DNA of 64,000 nucleotides from Chalara sp. BL73 (lineage: Eukaryota > Ascomycota > Leotiomycetes > Helotiales), in assembly GCA_918026815.1 (NCBI GenBank), contig CAKJVC010000012.1, forward strand, positions 1,798,001 through 1,862,000. Reading direction: 5' to 3'. A program made the translations under genes and the position numbers. The notes under the pieces are model-generated. The model searched no databases and was not told where the DNA came from. It was given only the letters and a program-made list of their open reading frames with translations. This document shows positions 22,050-33,505 of the stretch, one piece after another (position 1 is the stretch's first letter; each line of letters begins with the position of its first letter).

Positions 22050-22737
22050 TCAAAAACTGGACATCCATTCTACAGTATCCTCAGACACTTGGGTCTCCCT
22101 CTCCCTCCTAGTGAACAGGGGTTTCACGATTTGCGCAATCATCAAATCCCTCTTAAAATGACTGTTTGCCATTTGACCTTCTTGAATACAACGAGTCTCG
22201 TTACCCAGCGATATAATAGAACTGATAAAATAGCTCCGATCATGTCCATAATATAAGTCGTCTTTTGTGTCGGCTGCCGCCTCCGTTGGCAGGGAGTCCT
22301 TAGATAACGCCATTGCATGCCAACATACCTCCATTAACCGAAAAGTTGCGGCACACCATAAAAGCCCGCATTGCTGCATTCTCCTGTGCTAGCCCGTCGG
22401 ATTTGTATGCGATATCAGTCTGGTACAGGGAGCACCAATATTGCAGCTCAGAATATCTCCGGTAGTGATGCATATCGGCAGCAACTCCGAGGTAGAGTAT
22501 GGGGTTTCCTGCATGAGATCGGCGTTGCGACGCTGGCTTTATTAGCACTGCATTGTATGTCTTTGCCAGCACGAACAGGTGCTTGAGCAAAGAGACATAG
22601 TGCACCGCATTGAAGTCACAGCTTGACGACCGCAGATGCGCTGAGAAGGCATGCCCAGGAAATTCGAAGGGCAATGATCCGAACAAGATCTTCCTTAACT
22701 GCTCATGGTGCTTCATGCTTGCATCTTCACTGTCCAT
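22050..22737 (-). CDS. Unknown protein, about 206 aa, two exons
   Basis: ATG at 22737 (MDSEDASMKHHEQL). Exon 22737-22329 and exon 22261-22050 join in phase across a 67-bp GT-AG intron (donor GTATGT). The product has protein-like composition, Tyr- and Cys-containing segments (MHHYRRYSELQYWCSLYQTD) and no recognised domain or clear signal peptide. It starts 68 bp downstream of the stop of the HET gene at 22806, on the same strand. It could be a separate small gene or a detached 3' part of that gene. Function unknown. Confidence 0.4.
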
Positions 22738-22805
22738 GGCTAAACCACCACCGCTGTTGGAATATTAGCTGCTCATCGCAGCCATGATCTTCCTCGAACT
22801 TGCGC

Positions 22806-25800
22806 TCAAAACACCATCTCCAGCACCACCTTCCCCACAAGACAAATCGCATACATCCCCAACAACTCCCCCCGATCATAAAGCGGCATCCAGTAAAACG
22901 TAATTATTCCCACCCCACTCCACAACCCAAACATAAAACACAACGAAAACAGAACCTTACAAAACCACTTCATCATCGTTTTAAACGGCACAGGCGACTC
23001 CCAATTACTCACCTTCCAAAACCACTTCCACCGCCCATTCGGATCCCAATCCGGTCTATACGTCGCCATCCACGCCGTATGCACAAACGCATTCAACCCA
23101 CCTTCGACCCATTTCTGCTGCTTCCAGGAATAGAGGCCGTAGAAGCAGTAGAAGAGTGTGGAGAGGGAGTTTTCGTCACCGAAGAAGTGGCGGAGGAGGA
23201 GACGCTCGAGATAGCTGAGGAGACAGCAGATGAAGCCGCAGATGACGATGAGGCGGTCGGAGTATTGTTCTGGGTTTTGGGGGCGGGAGATGCTTAGATC
23301 TTGGGGATCGTGGCTGCGGTGGAGGATGAATTCGCCAGTGAGGAGGGCGGCGCCGATCTTGTCTTTGGAGGTTTGTGACTGCGACGTTTCAGGCTCCTGA
23401 ATCTCATCGGAGCGATCATCTTCGGTGTTGATATCTGTGAGCGTCAAAGCGCAATCGAAGTTTAAGAAGTACTTGTCGCCGAACACGCGGTCGATGATGA
23501 AACGAGCGCCGCGCTCTTGCAGCGATCCGTCGACCACAATACACCACAAATTGGTTGAGACATTGATCTTATTCGCACCTGGAGTTTGCAGCGCTCGAGC
23601 ATCATAGTGCTTCACACAGGGCTTGTTATCCTTCTTACCCGGCGAGGCTAACCGAAAGCTCTGAGCTCTGGACGCAGATGAGAGCAGGTAGAATGGCGGC
23701 GGCTGGCATCCCTTCTTGGTCTCAAACGTGAATCCCAGAGGCCCTAGCTTGAGTGTATGATCTCCTTCAATTTTTGCTTTCGCAATCTCGCGCGGTATCC
23801 ACGCATCGACCTTGCATGAGCCAAGCCTAGTGCAGTTCGAAAACAGCAGCTCGGCAGGCAGCGACTCGAGACTGTAAAAGAGCTGTTTCATATGTGCGTC
23901 AGCGGTCTTCTTTTGGGATATGGCGTTGGCGTTCAGACAGGACATGTTCATGAGAATAAGCGGGATGTCCTCTGCCTGAGTGGTGGTCCGTGATTGCAAA
24001 GCATGATGTGCCTTGACAAATCTAGCAGCTCGATCAGCCTAGACACTTTAGCGAGATGCCCGCATGGTAGTGCAATAATACCAACGGGTGTTCGAGCATA
24101 GTCTCGGTACTGTTCGACGTGCAAAGTCTGCTTCATGTGCTCATAATCTGAGATCTCACAGTTTCTCGAACGGTTCAGCATCTCCTCGCACTCTCTTATC
24201 CACTTTGGATTTCATCTCAGCCCTGTGCTTACGAGGCAGCACATCCCTCAGATCTCGCCTGATCACCTCTGGAATCCAGTGAATAAACATATCCCGCCAG
24301 ACACCCCAAGAAAGATCGCCATCGTCGAAATGTGGCCATAGCGTCTTGAGATATGCGAAAGAACCATTGAGCGGGAAAATGATGTTTCCTGAGAGTATGC
24401 CTTCCTGCAGAGTCCAGGCTCTTCCCATCCATTTTGACGCGTAGATACTGCTGACTACGTCTAATAGACGCTCGTCCGATGGAGCATAATAGGTAGGTCG
24501 TCCGCCATGCGCAAGAGAGCCAGGCCGGCGTCCTCCATCGAGAGCTTGCAATGCCTTGTCAAAGACAAGGGTATGTCGTGCTGCTGCGTAGATAAAATTC
24601 ATCGATTCGATGGCTTGGCTTCGTAAGTCCGCATGTTCTGGTGCTTGCGGTATGCAGAAACTATCAAGCCAGAAGTACTGATATGTGCGGCTCGGTGGTT
24701 CGATCTCTCCAGTCAAGGGCGTGGTTTTCTGCCAATTGATGAACCAGCCTTCAAGACCCCATTGATCCATGTCGGTCGGTATTGTGGAGATGACTTCTTC
24801 GAGGTACTTCAGCTGGCATTTAGGGAGTGCGTTTCGCGAGGAGCCAAATTGTCGATCCGCCCAGACGTGAGAGATGGCAATATATATCGTGCCTGGTGTA
24901 TAAGGCACCACTTCCAGCATCGTCTTTCCTGTAGCTGACCAGGTGACCCTCACTAACGGAATGCCTCCAGCGGCTATTATCCGGTTTACATGCTCGATGG
25001 GAACCGGGATATCGTCGCATAAGCATTCGGCGGTACGATGTATTGGATCGGACAAGCTGCTGGAGACTTGACAGCGACTGGAGTCACACCTCGAGTGATC
25101 CTCAATCCTGCTGCGAGGTGGATCAAACGATGACAGGAAGTACATTGCTGGGTAGAACAGAGGCGCAGACTCGAACAGATTCAGCCTCTTCTCGCACCAT
25201 CCATTCTCAATCATCCTCCGCATCAGAAACCTCGTCGTCACGGATAGTGTGGGAATAGCTTGCGTGATTTTGATCTTGTAACGATCCAATGCGTGCGCAA
25301 CAACATAAAGAAGCATGTGCACCGAGAGCAGGACCTTCGCAATGATGCTGTCCTCATCATCGAGTTCGATGCACATGAGATCCATAGTCACAGCGGCAAG
25401 TGTCGCGATTTGAAATTTCAAATTCATAGCGTTTCTGAGTGCCTCGAATCTCTCGGCCGACAGCTTTCGATCCAGCTGCTTCCACCGAGCTTTCAGCTTT
25501 TCCAGGTACCACTCAGGAATGCGAGCGTCGATGGATTTCTCCGCGGATCCATCCTTCGAGAGAGTCACAAAGTCTTCATGCTTGATGTCTTGGCCCAGCG
25601 CTTCAGACGCCAAGCCAAAGAACAACCATGACTGGATGACCGACGCAAATGCGCAAGCAAATGAGGACTTGGCTGCTGCGTCGTTATCCTCGGTTTGAGC
25701 ATCTTTGCGTGAGATCACGTGTTTGATCTCGTCGTTTAATGCGGTCCTGAAGTTTGAGAAATCTGCTCCCACGGAGTATTGGGTTCTCGCGATCAGAGGT

Positions 25801-25850
25801 ACCTGCACCGGCTCGAGGCTGGAGTCTCGTGGATATGGACAACAGAACAT
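22806..25850 (-). CDS. Large HET-domain protein with C-terminal membrane helices, about 983 aa
   Basis: Three exons: 25850-24160, 24109-24082 (28 nt) and 24038-22806, all phase-consistent; the small middle exon is the weakest part. The HET domain lies around residues 320-480: YIAISHVWADRQFGSS, YFWLDSFCIPQAP and KWMGRAWTLQEGIL. After it comes ALQSRTTTQAEDIPLIL, typical of this long HET subfamily. The last 150 residues have two or three hydrophobic helices (DRLIVICGFICCLLSYL, VLFSLCFMFGLWSGVGIITF, GMYAICLVGKVVLEMVF), so the product is likely membrane-anchored. HET domains can induce incompatibility-type cell death; partner unknown. The main exons are intact. Confidence 0.8.
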
Positions 25851-26021
25851 GTTGACGAGGAGACCAAGTCCATACTACAATGGCGCGTATGTGAAGAGGC
25901 GCAAATAGTGGCTCAAGTTAAGAGTGGTTGCAGGAGTGCATAGGTCGAGTGCCGGTGGTGCGCTCGACCTGCCACACCTCAGAAGAAGGGACAACTGGTT
26001 TCTAGAACCTTCCAAGGCACG

Positions 26022-26166
26022 AAATAGGGTCTATTGCACAGGGAATCAATTAGAGGATCTGCGAAGGTATCACGGTGATAGAATACGGGCTTGTAAAGGC
26101 TCTCAATGATGATGATATTATCTACAGCGATGAGCCGTAAATGAGGGGAAGATATTTCTAGTTCCT
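26022..26166 (+). mobile_element. Truncated LTR, family H
   Basis: GGGTCTATTGCACAGGGAAT... matches 42194 onward. Cut on the right by the Mutator-like element at 26167. Confidence 0.75.
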
Positions 26167-26749
26167 GGGAACCACTACGTGTACCACCCATGGTACGTTT
26201 AGAATTTGTATTAGGTAGGCGCTGCAAAACGTACCACCCCCCCTGCCACCCTACCAAAAATGATCGCGCGTCGCGTTCTACACCCACTTGCACTGTAATT
26301 TTGCCTGCAATTGATGCACGCTGGACTTAATTGCATTATAATAATCAATTTTATAGAATGTATCGTTCAGAATCTCGTGCATGCTCTTCCTCAATTCTAG
26401 CCTATACTTCTTTACGCTTATTTTCCGTGTGCTTGTTGCTATTTTTCACAAACTCCGATTCTAGCTTATTATACTCGTCTTTTTCTTTTTTTGCTTCATT
26501 ATCTAGCTATACTATAATCTCTTCATTTGTCTAATTAGCTTGATTTGCTATAATATTACCCGTCAAGTCACGTCGTTTTTTAGGCATGTAAAATAGCTGT
26601 TCTTTTAAAACTTTTGGTCGCGGAGTAGTCCATTTCCGGGCCTTGCGGTATTCTGCTGGTTGTACAGTAGAGTGTTGAGCTAGCCAGGCTGCTTTTTCAG
26701 CTAAATGAGCTTGCATTAGAACCTTTGGCCTGTCTGGAGATAGCTGTTT

Positions 26750-27160
26750 AGGCACAGTAGACACTGTAAGCGCTGTAAATACAGGAGACGCTACAGTAAT
26801 AGTAGACTCTATAGGCTCTGTAAGTACAGGAAACTCTACAGTTATAGTGGACTCTATAGGCTCTGTAAGTACAGGAGACGCTACAGTTATAGTAAACTTT
26901 ATAGGCTCTGTAAGTACAGGAGACATTACAGGCACAGTAGACGCTGTAAACGCTGTAAACACAGAGAATGCTACAGGCATGGTGGACGCTGTAAGCGCTG
27001 TAAGCACAGGAGATGCTACAGGCAAGGTGGACGCTGTCGGCGCTGTAAGCACAGGAGATGCTACAGGCATGGTGGACGCTGTAAGCGCTGTAAGCACAAA
27101 GGATGCTACAGGCATAGTGGACGCTACAGGTGCTGTAAGCGCCGGTAGCTGCCTTGCTTC
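26750..27160 (-). repeat. 45-bp coding minisatellite
   Basis: About eight 15-residue units of the type TALTASTMPVASPVL in the transposase C-terminus. The same array, with seven units, is at 31380-31735 in element B. A third, non-coding piece is at 28895-29030. Confidence 0.85.
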
Positions 27161-28392
27161 TATGTCTATATCGAGAAGAATTTGACTTTGTTTAGCAATT
27201 GATGCCTGTAGCCTTACTGGACAGTTAGAGCTGTTTATTGTATGCCCTCTTTTATGGCATGCTGAACATTTAGAAAGCTGCTTTACAAGTAGCTTTTCAC
27301 TCGTAGAAAGAATACGGCCCGTACGAGCTATTCGCAAGTTAGCTGTATTTTGCTTACTAGCTCGCAGCGGGTCAAGAAGTGGCTGTAAAGTACTTTGACG
27401 GTCCTAGTACCAGTGCTCGTGGAAGTCTGACGGAATAAGGCCACCTGTAAACTTTTTTATGTCACATATATGCGCACAAAGCAAGCCTATTGACCGTGTA
27501 AAGCTTTTTGTACAAGGCTGTAAAAGCAAAGAAACAAGCTTTAAATGTCGTTGTACAAGTCGTAATGCATGCTAAGTAATAACTCCTAAACAGCCTTAAA
27601 ACAGCTTTTTGTTTATATCAAGAGGTGCTCTGTTTTGCTGTATAGTCGTACGAGTTGACACAGCTGAAACTTGATTAATCACAGCTGTTTCAATAAGTTT
27701 CCATAACGAATAAAGGTCTTTTTTGGTTTTTTTGCCTTCTAAATAGCGCTTGATATATGCGTGTGCACTTTCAACACGTGACGTAACTCGAATGCCAAAG
27801 TGTAAGTATTGACTTGTCCAAGCTTCAACAAGACGCTTTTTTTGACTTTTTTTTAGCTACTCATTCTGCAAGTACGTTATACATTGCTGAGTTTTAGAAG
27901 TCGAGTATTAAGTTCGAAATTCAAGCCAATGTTTATCAAATTCCTTAATTGTACGTGCTTGAATAACTGTACGCTAAACAGCTTCAAATACTGGCCAGTT
28001 TTCGTTTCCAACTATGTTTTTACACTTGGCAACAACACATTGATTAACGTGCCAAATACAAAGTAGTGTAGAAGCGTACGGAAATACTTTTTCTGAAGCA
28101 TTTTTTTGAGCCTGGTCACCGTTTATAACTACAACTGCAGGCTTAATTCCAAGCTTTTGAAAACAATGAAATGCCTATTCAAAATTTCTTTTTGTTTCGC
28201 CTGAAAGAAAGCAAAACCCAATTGAAAACGTCATGCCTGAGCTTGTAATACCTATAAAATCAATTAGTATAAAGATTAGTATAAATTTAAAAAAAATAGA
28301 AAGCTTACTAATCATATAAAGTAGCATATCAAATTTGTTGATTTTGTATGTATTATTAACGAGTATAACGTCTTGGTTAGTTTGAGCAAGCT

Positions 28393-28566
28393 TGTCACGT
28401 CGCGTGCTCCCAAGCACACGTGATCCATATTAGGCGAGCTCCCCGAGCTCCTCGTGTATATATAGCCTGCTCTCCCCGAGCTCCCTCTTCTTTCCTTAGC
28501 TATAGATTCTCGTATTGCACCACCGTTGCCCTCTGTATCTGTAGATCCACAGCGCGTGCCGTGACA
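28393..28566 (+). mobile_element. Solo LTR, family B, with target duplication
   Basis: 174 bp, TGTCACGTCGCG...GTGCCGTGACA, flanked by AAGCT at 28388-28392 and 28567-28571. Removing it restores the MULE sequence GCAAGCTGAATTA, which matches element B. Confidence 0.92.
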
Positions 28567-28602
28567 AAGCTGAATTAACTGAGGGTAAGCAATAAATAAG
28601 TG

Positions 28603-28890
28603 TGTAACAACTCAAGCTGCACAGGGATCTCGATCCGTGGATCTAGGTAGAAGGATGCAAAGGTGTGAACAACTATCAATTGTTATAACGAAGAGAACAA
28701 GCTACAGGCAGAAGAAGGGAAGGAGAGCAGTGCATTATATACAGGAGGCTGGCCAGGGGCCAGTGTAAGCGAGCCCTGTAGCGTCGGTTGCCAAGCTCTG
28801 AGGTGCCGAGCCCTGTGGTAACAGGGGCCAAGCTCTACCGAGCTCCGCAGTGCTTGGCGCCAAGCTCGAGATAGGGCCAGGGCCGTGACA
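28603..28890 (+). mobile_element. Solo LTR, family D
   Basis: 288 bp, TGTAACAACTCAAGC...AGGGCCGTGACA. Nearly identical to 38383-38670. No target duplication; it marks the breakpoint where transposase sequence stops. Confidence 0.8.
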
Positions 28891-29363
28891 GTAGAGTGTT
28901 TACTGTGCCTGTAGCGTTTTTTGTACTTACAGCGCTTACAGTGCTTCCTGTGCCTGTAGTGTCCTTTGTACTTATAGCGCTTACAGTGTGTCATGTGCCT
29001 GTAGCGTCCCTGTACTTACAGGGCTTACAGTGGTTGGGGGGTGGTAGGTTTTGAAAACTGCTGACTAAGCAAATTATAAACCTACCAGGGTGGTAAACGT
29101 ATTGAAACCCGTACGTTTTGCAGCGCTTACCTAATACAAATTCTAAACGTACCATGGGTGGTACACGTAGTAGTACCCGTATGTCAGGGGTTTCAATACG
29201 TTTACTACCCTGGTAGGTTTATAATTTTGGCTTAAGTAAGCTCTCAAAACCTACCACCCCCCCTGCCACCCCACCAAAATGATCGCGCGTCGCGTTCTGC
29301 ATCCATTTGCGCTGTAATTTTGCCTGCAATTGATGCATCACCAGACGCAATTACATTACAACA

Positions 29364-32135
29364 ATGGATATTCGACTTTCACTGTCGCCGCAGCCTTTGC
29401 CAATATCGCAATTGCCCACTATGCCTTCTATATCTATGCCACTGCCCCCGGAAGCTACGTACAGCTCTAAAGAAGAGCTATATGCTTCAATTCAAGCTTG
29501 GGCAGCACAGCACTATTATGCTTTTCGTATAGAGCGGTCTACAAAAAAAGGCAACAGTGCACTTACTAGGATCTTATATAGTTGTGACCGTGCTGGGCCA
29601 GCACCGCCCGAAAACCATTCGCAAAATAGCTTACAAGACCGCAAACGCCGTACAGCTACTCGAAAAACAGGCTGTCAGTTCTCAATAATAGCCCGTGAAC
29701 AAATAGATACACAATGGGAGCTTCGCTATAGGCCTGGCAAAGAATACAGTACACATAATCACCCTCCAAGTCAATCAATTAGCTCTCATCCAGCACACCG
29801 AAAACTAGCACAAGCAGAAATAAATCAGGCTAAATCTTTACACAGTGCAGGTAAGTTTAATACTATATAATACTTTTAAAAACAAAAAGTTAATATATTT
29901 GTAGGAATTAAGCCAGGCCAAGCAATTACGTACCTTCGCGAAATGACTACTATTCCACTTCAACCGTATGATATATACAACTTAAATGCTTCTTTTAAAA
30001 GAGAGCAAAAGCATGGACTTTCCGCAAATGACGCTTTAATTCAACATTTGAAGAACAATAATACTCACTTCAAAATCAATATTACGCATCAAAATCAAAC
30101 TCGCCATCTTTTTATTGCATATCCACAATCTATTCAGCTTGCACAAGCTAATCGAGATGTTGTATTAGTTGATAATACATATAAAACTAATAAGTTTGAT
30201 ATGCCACTTCTTCATATGATTGGTAAGTAAAGCTTTATTGTGTCGTACGATTATATAGCTAAAATTTTACAGGTATTACAAGCTCGGGAATGACTTTTTC
30301 AATTGGTTTTTGCTTTCTTCCGGGCGAAACACAACAAGACTTTGTATAGGCATTTCGTTGTTTCCAAGAGCTTGGAATCAAGCTTGCAGTTGTAGTTATG
30401 GACGGTGACCAGGCTTAAAAAAATGCTTCAGAAGAAGTGTTTCCGTACGCTCCTACACTACTTTGTATTTGGCACGTTAATTAATGTGTTTTTGCCAAGT
30501 GTAAAAAAATAGTTGAAAACGAAAACTGGCCAGCATTTGAAGCTGCTTAGCGTACAGTTATTCAAGCACGTACAATTGAGGAATTTGATAAGTACTGGCT
30601 TGAATTTCAAATTCAATACTCAACACTTAAAACTCAGCAATGTGTAACGTACTTGCAAAATGAGTGGCTAAAAAAAGGTCAAAAAGAGCGTCTTGTTGAA
30701 GCTTGGACAAGCCAATACTTACATTTTGGAATACGAGTTACTTCTCGAGCTGAAAGTGCTCACGCTTATATTAAGCGTTACTTTAGAGGCAAAAAAAGTA
30801 AAAGAGACTTATATTCGTTATAGCTACATATTGAAACAGCAGTAATTAATCAAATTACAGCTGTATTTAACCGTACAACTATACAACAAGACCGTATGCC
30901 TATAGATATAGACAAAAAGCTATTTTAGGGTTGTTTAGGAATTATTACTTGGCATGCATTACGACTTGTACAACGACATTTAAAGCTTGTTTCTTTGCTT
31001 TTACAGCTTTGTACAAGTAGCTTTACACGGTCAATAAGCTTACTTTGTGCACATATATGTGATATAAAAAAGTCTACAAGTGGCCTTACTCCGTCAGACT
31101 TTCACGAGCACTGGTACTAAAACCGTCAAAGTACTTTACAGCCACTTCTTGACCCGCTGCGAGCTGGTAAACAAAATACAACTAATTTGCGAGTAGCTCG
31201 TACGGGCCGTATTCTTTCTACGAGTGAAAAATTACTCGTAAAACAGCTCCTAAATGTTCAGTATGCTATAGAAAAGGACATACAATAAACAGCTCTAACT
31301 GTCCAGTAAAGCTACAAGCATCAATTGCTAAACAAAGTCAAATTCTTCTTGATATAGACATAGAAGCAAAACAGCCACTAGCGCTTACAGCGCCTACAGC
31401 GTCCAACATGCCTGTAGCATCCTCTGTGCTTACAGCGCCTACAGCGTCGACTATGCCTGTGGCATCCCCTGTGCTTACAGCGCTTACAGCGTCCACCATG
31501 CCTGTAGCATCCCCTGTGCTTACAGAGCATACAGCGTCCACCATGCCTGTGGCATCTCCTGTCTTTACAGAGCCCACAGAATCTACGATAACTGTGGCAT
31601 TTCCTGTGCTTACAGAGCCTACAGAATCCACGATAACTGTAGCGTTTCCCGTACTTGCAGAGTCTATAGAGTCCACTATAATTGTAGCTTCTCCTGTATT
31701 TACAGCGTCTACAGCGTCTACAGTGTCTACTGTGCTTAAACAGCTATCCCCAGACAGGCCAGAGGTTTTAATGCAAGCCTATTTAGCTGAAAAAGCAGCC
31801 TGGCTAGCTCAGCATTCTACGTACGACCAACAGAGTACCGCAAAGCCAGGAAATAGTCTACTCCGCGACCAAAAGTCTTAAAAGAACAGCTATTTTACAT
31901 GCCTAAAGAACGGCGCGACCTTATAGGTAATATTATAGCAAATCAGGCTAATTGGACTTCTGAAGAAATTATAGTATGGCTAAATAATGAAGAAAAGAAA
32001 GAAGAGGACGAGTATAATAAGCTAGAATCGGAGTTTGTAAGAAATAGCAACAAGCACACGGAAAACAAGCGTAAAGAAGTATGGGGTAGAATTGAGGAAG
32101 AGCATGCACGAGATTCGGAGCGGTACATTCTATAA
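29364..32135 (+). pseudogene. MULE transposase, RIP-mutated (element B)
   Basis: Exons begin at 29364 (FAR1-like DNA-binding part, ending near 29849). They continue after GTAAG...GTAG introns at about 29906 and 30274. Core motifs visible: VVLVDNTYKTNKF, GMTFSIGFCFLPGE, VVVMDGDQA, LCIWHVN. At least six in-frame stops are TAA or TAG where Gln is expected (e.g. 30347-30349). Element A still has CAA at two of these sites. A one-base loss disrupts the zinc knuckle near 31245. The C-terminal ORFs 31408-31881 and 31899-32135 are still open. No intact protein can be made. Confidence 0.85.
31380..31735 (+). repeat. 45-bp coding minisatellite (element B)
   Basis: Seven units of TAPTASTMPVASPVL type, the last three diverged (TEPTESTITVAFPVL). 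Confidence 0.85.
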
Positions 32136-32326
32136 AATTGATTATTACAATGCAATTAAGTCCAGCGTGCATCAATTGCAGGCAAAATTACAGCGCAAAT
32201 GGATGCAGAACGCGACGCGCGATCATTTTGGTAGGGTGGCAGGGGGGGTGGTAGGTTTTGAGAGCTTACTTAAGCCAAAATTATAAACCTACCAGGGTGG
32301 TAAACGTATTGAAACCCGTATGTCAG

Positions 32327-33046
32327 GGATTCCAATACACTGACTCCGGGGGTCAGTTTAGAGCTGACGTAAGCAGAGCGCCACCAAGGTCTTGGCTGTA
32401 AACATAGGGCAACCAGCCTATAATTATAGGGCAACCAGCCTGTAACTATAGGGCAACCAGCCTGTAATTATAGGGCAACCAGCTTGTAACTATAGGGCAA
32501 TCAGCCTGTAAAACACAACGCGACCAGTTTGTAAAGCATAACGCAACCAGCCTGTAAAAACGCAATTACAAACTTGTAGTATTAAAATTATTATTAATAT
32601 TACTACTAGTACAGTACTAGTATTACTTTGTACAATAATTTGCGAAAAAAAGTGCTTTGTAAATACAACTGTTGCAATTAACTTTTGTTCAAAAACTTTG
32701 AACATCAGTTACAAACTTGTAACAAAAACTACAATTTGTAAGCAACTTGTAAATTTTTATTATAGCTAATAAAGTAAATAAAACATATAAAAAGTTCAAT
32801 ATTAAAAAACCTAATTTTTCAAAGCTATAAATAACATTATATACAAACAGAATTATTTCAAGTTTGTAATCGCGTTATGCTTTACAGACTAGCCGCGTTG
32901 TGTTTTACAGGCTGATTGCCTTATAGTTACAGGCTGGTTGCCCTATAATTATAGGCTGGTTGCCCTATGTTTACAGCCAAGACCCTTGGTGGCGCTCTGC
33001 TTACGTCAGCTCTAAACTGACCCCCGGAGTCAGTGTATTGGAATCC
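32327..33046. mobile_element. Mutator-type MITE with mirrored 22-bp repeats, 720 bp
   Basis: Ends GGATTCCAATACACTGACTC and its reverse complement, flanked on both sides by GTATGTCAG (32318-32326 and 33047-33055). Each arm carries tandem copies of TATAGGGCAACCAGCCTGTAA (five or more on the left, mirrored on the right). The whole element could fold into a long hairpin. The AT-rich centre has no ORF. Confidence 0.85.
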
Positions 33047-33049
33047 GTA

Positions 33050-33236
33050 TGTCAGGAATCGGCTTACGTGAGTATGCCAAGGAGCTAGAGCAGCTCACGC
33101 ACACACACAGATTACAGCCGTAATTGTAGAAAATACAATCACCATCATATCGCTATTCCAAGCCTGTATTCCATCGCCGTGACACCCTCACAGATCCTCT
33201 AATTGATCCCCTGCTTAATACCTCCTATTTCTGACA
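33050..33236 (-). mobile_element. Solo LTR, family H
   Basis: TGTCAGGAATCGG...TATTTCTGACA. Its first six bases are part of the Mutator target site GTATGTCAG. The same family is at 42188-42796 and 26022-26166. Confidence 0.75.
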
Positions 33237-33505
33237 AGTGTGTGGCGTATAATGGTCACGTGTGTGGCGGAAACGCAGGTTTCTCGAACATTCTATCAGC
33301 AGGTAGCGGCACGCTGGTCCCTGAGCGCTGGAGCGCTGTCTCTCCTACATTAATATCTTTAGAAATCGCCTAATAGTAGCATTTTAACTCCCGACGTACA
33401 ATATATAAACTTCCGCTCCCCCAAACCTCTCTTTATCAAAGTTATAAAATATATATAACATATCTGTAGTAGTTTGACGACAACCTTGTGCACGTTCTCA
33501 GCAGC

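Larger units (their letters stand above)
26531..28602 (-). pseudogene. MULE transposase remnant (element A)
   Basis: Reading the minus strand, segments correspond to the MULE transposase of element B. In the C-terminal part (ORF 27337-26531) there is an intact CCHC zinc knuckle (CSACHKRGHTINSSNC), then the 15-residue repeat region, then KEQLFYMPKKRRDL. The central domain is full of stops. Against B, a Trp TGG in KNEWLKK is TAG here. The Asp of VVMDGDQA is AAC (Asn), which would kill catalysis. The gene is cut by the solo LTR 28393-28566 and ends at the LTR 28603. Confidence 0.8.
26167..29178 (-). mobile_element. Mutator-like element A, RIP-mutated and hit by two LTRs
   Basis: Outer inverted ends GGGAACCACTACGTGTACC (26167) and the reverse of its right counterpart ending at 29178. 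Inside are a decayed transposase gene on the minus strand, a 45-bp minisatellite and a second set of inner inverted repeats. The flanking 9-mers differ (CTAGTTCCT versus GTATGTCAG), so one end is rearranged. Confidence 0.75.
29188..32317 (+). mobile_element. Mutator-like element B, full length, 3130 bp
   Basis: Inverted ends GGGTTTCAATACGTTTACTA (29188) and the reverse complement ending at 32317, with similarity over about 150 bp. Perfect 9-bp target duplication GTATGTCAG at 29179-29187 and 32318-32326, as expected for Mutator. Carries one transposase gene with a FAR1-like N-terminus, MULE core and C-terminal repeat region. Confidence 0.9.

Noticed and set aside
26158..29187. Target duplication for Mutator element A
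   Set aside because: Flanking 9-mers CTAGTTCCT and GTATGTCAG do not match; one end is probably rearranged.
29364..32135. TAA/TAG read as glutamine (altered genetic code) in the Mutator transposase
   Set aside because: Element A has CAA at some of the same sites, Gln CAA/CAG codons are common, and cellular genes end normally at TAA/TAG; C-to-T mutation explains it.
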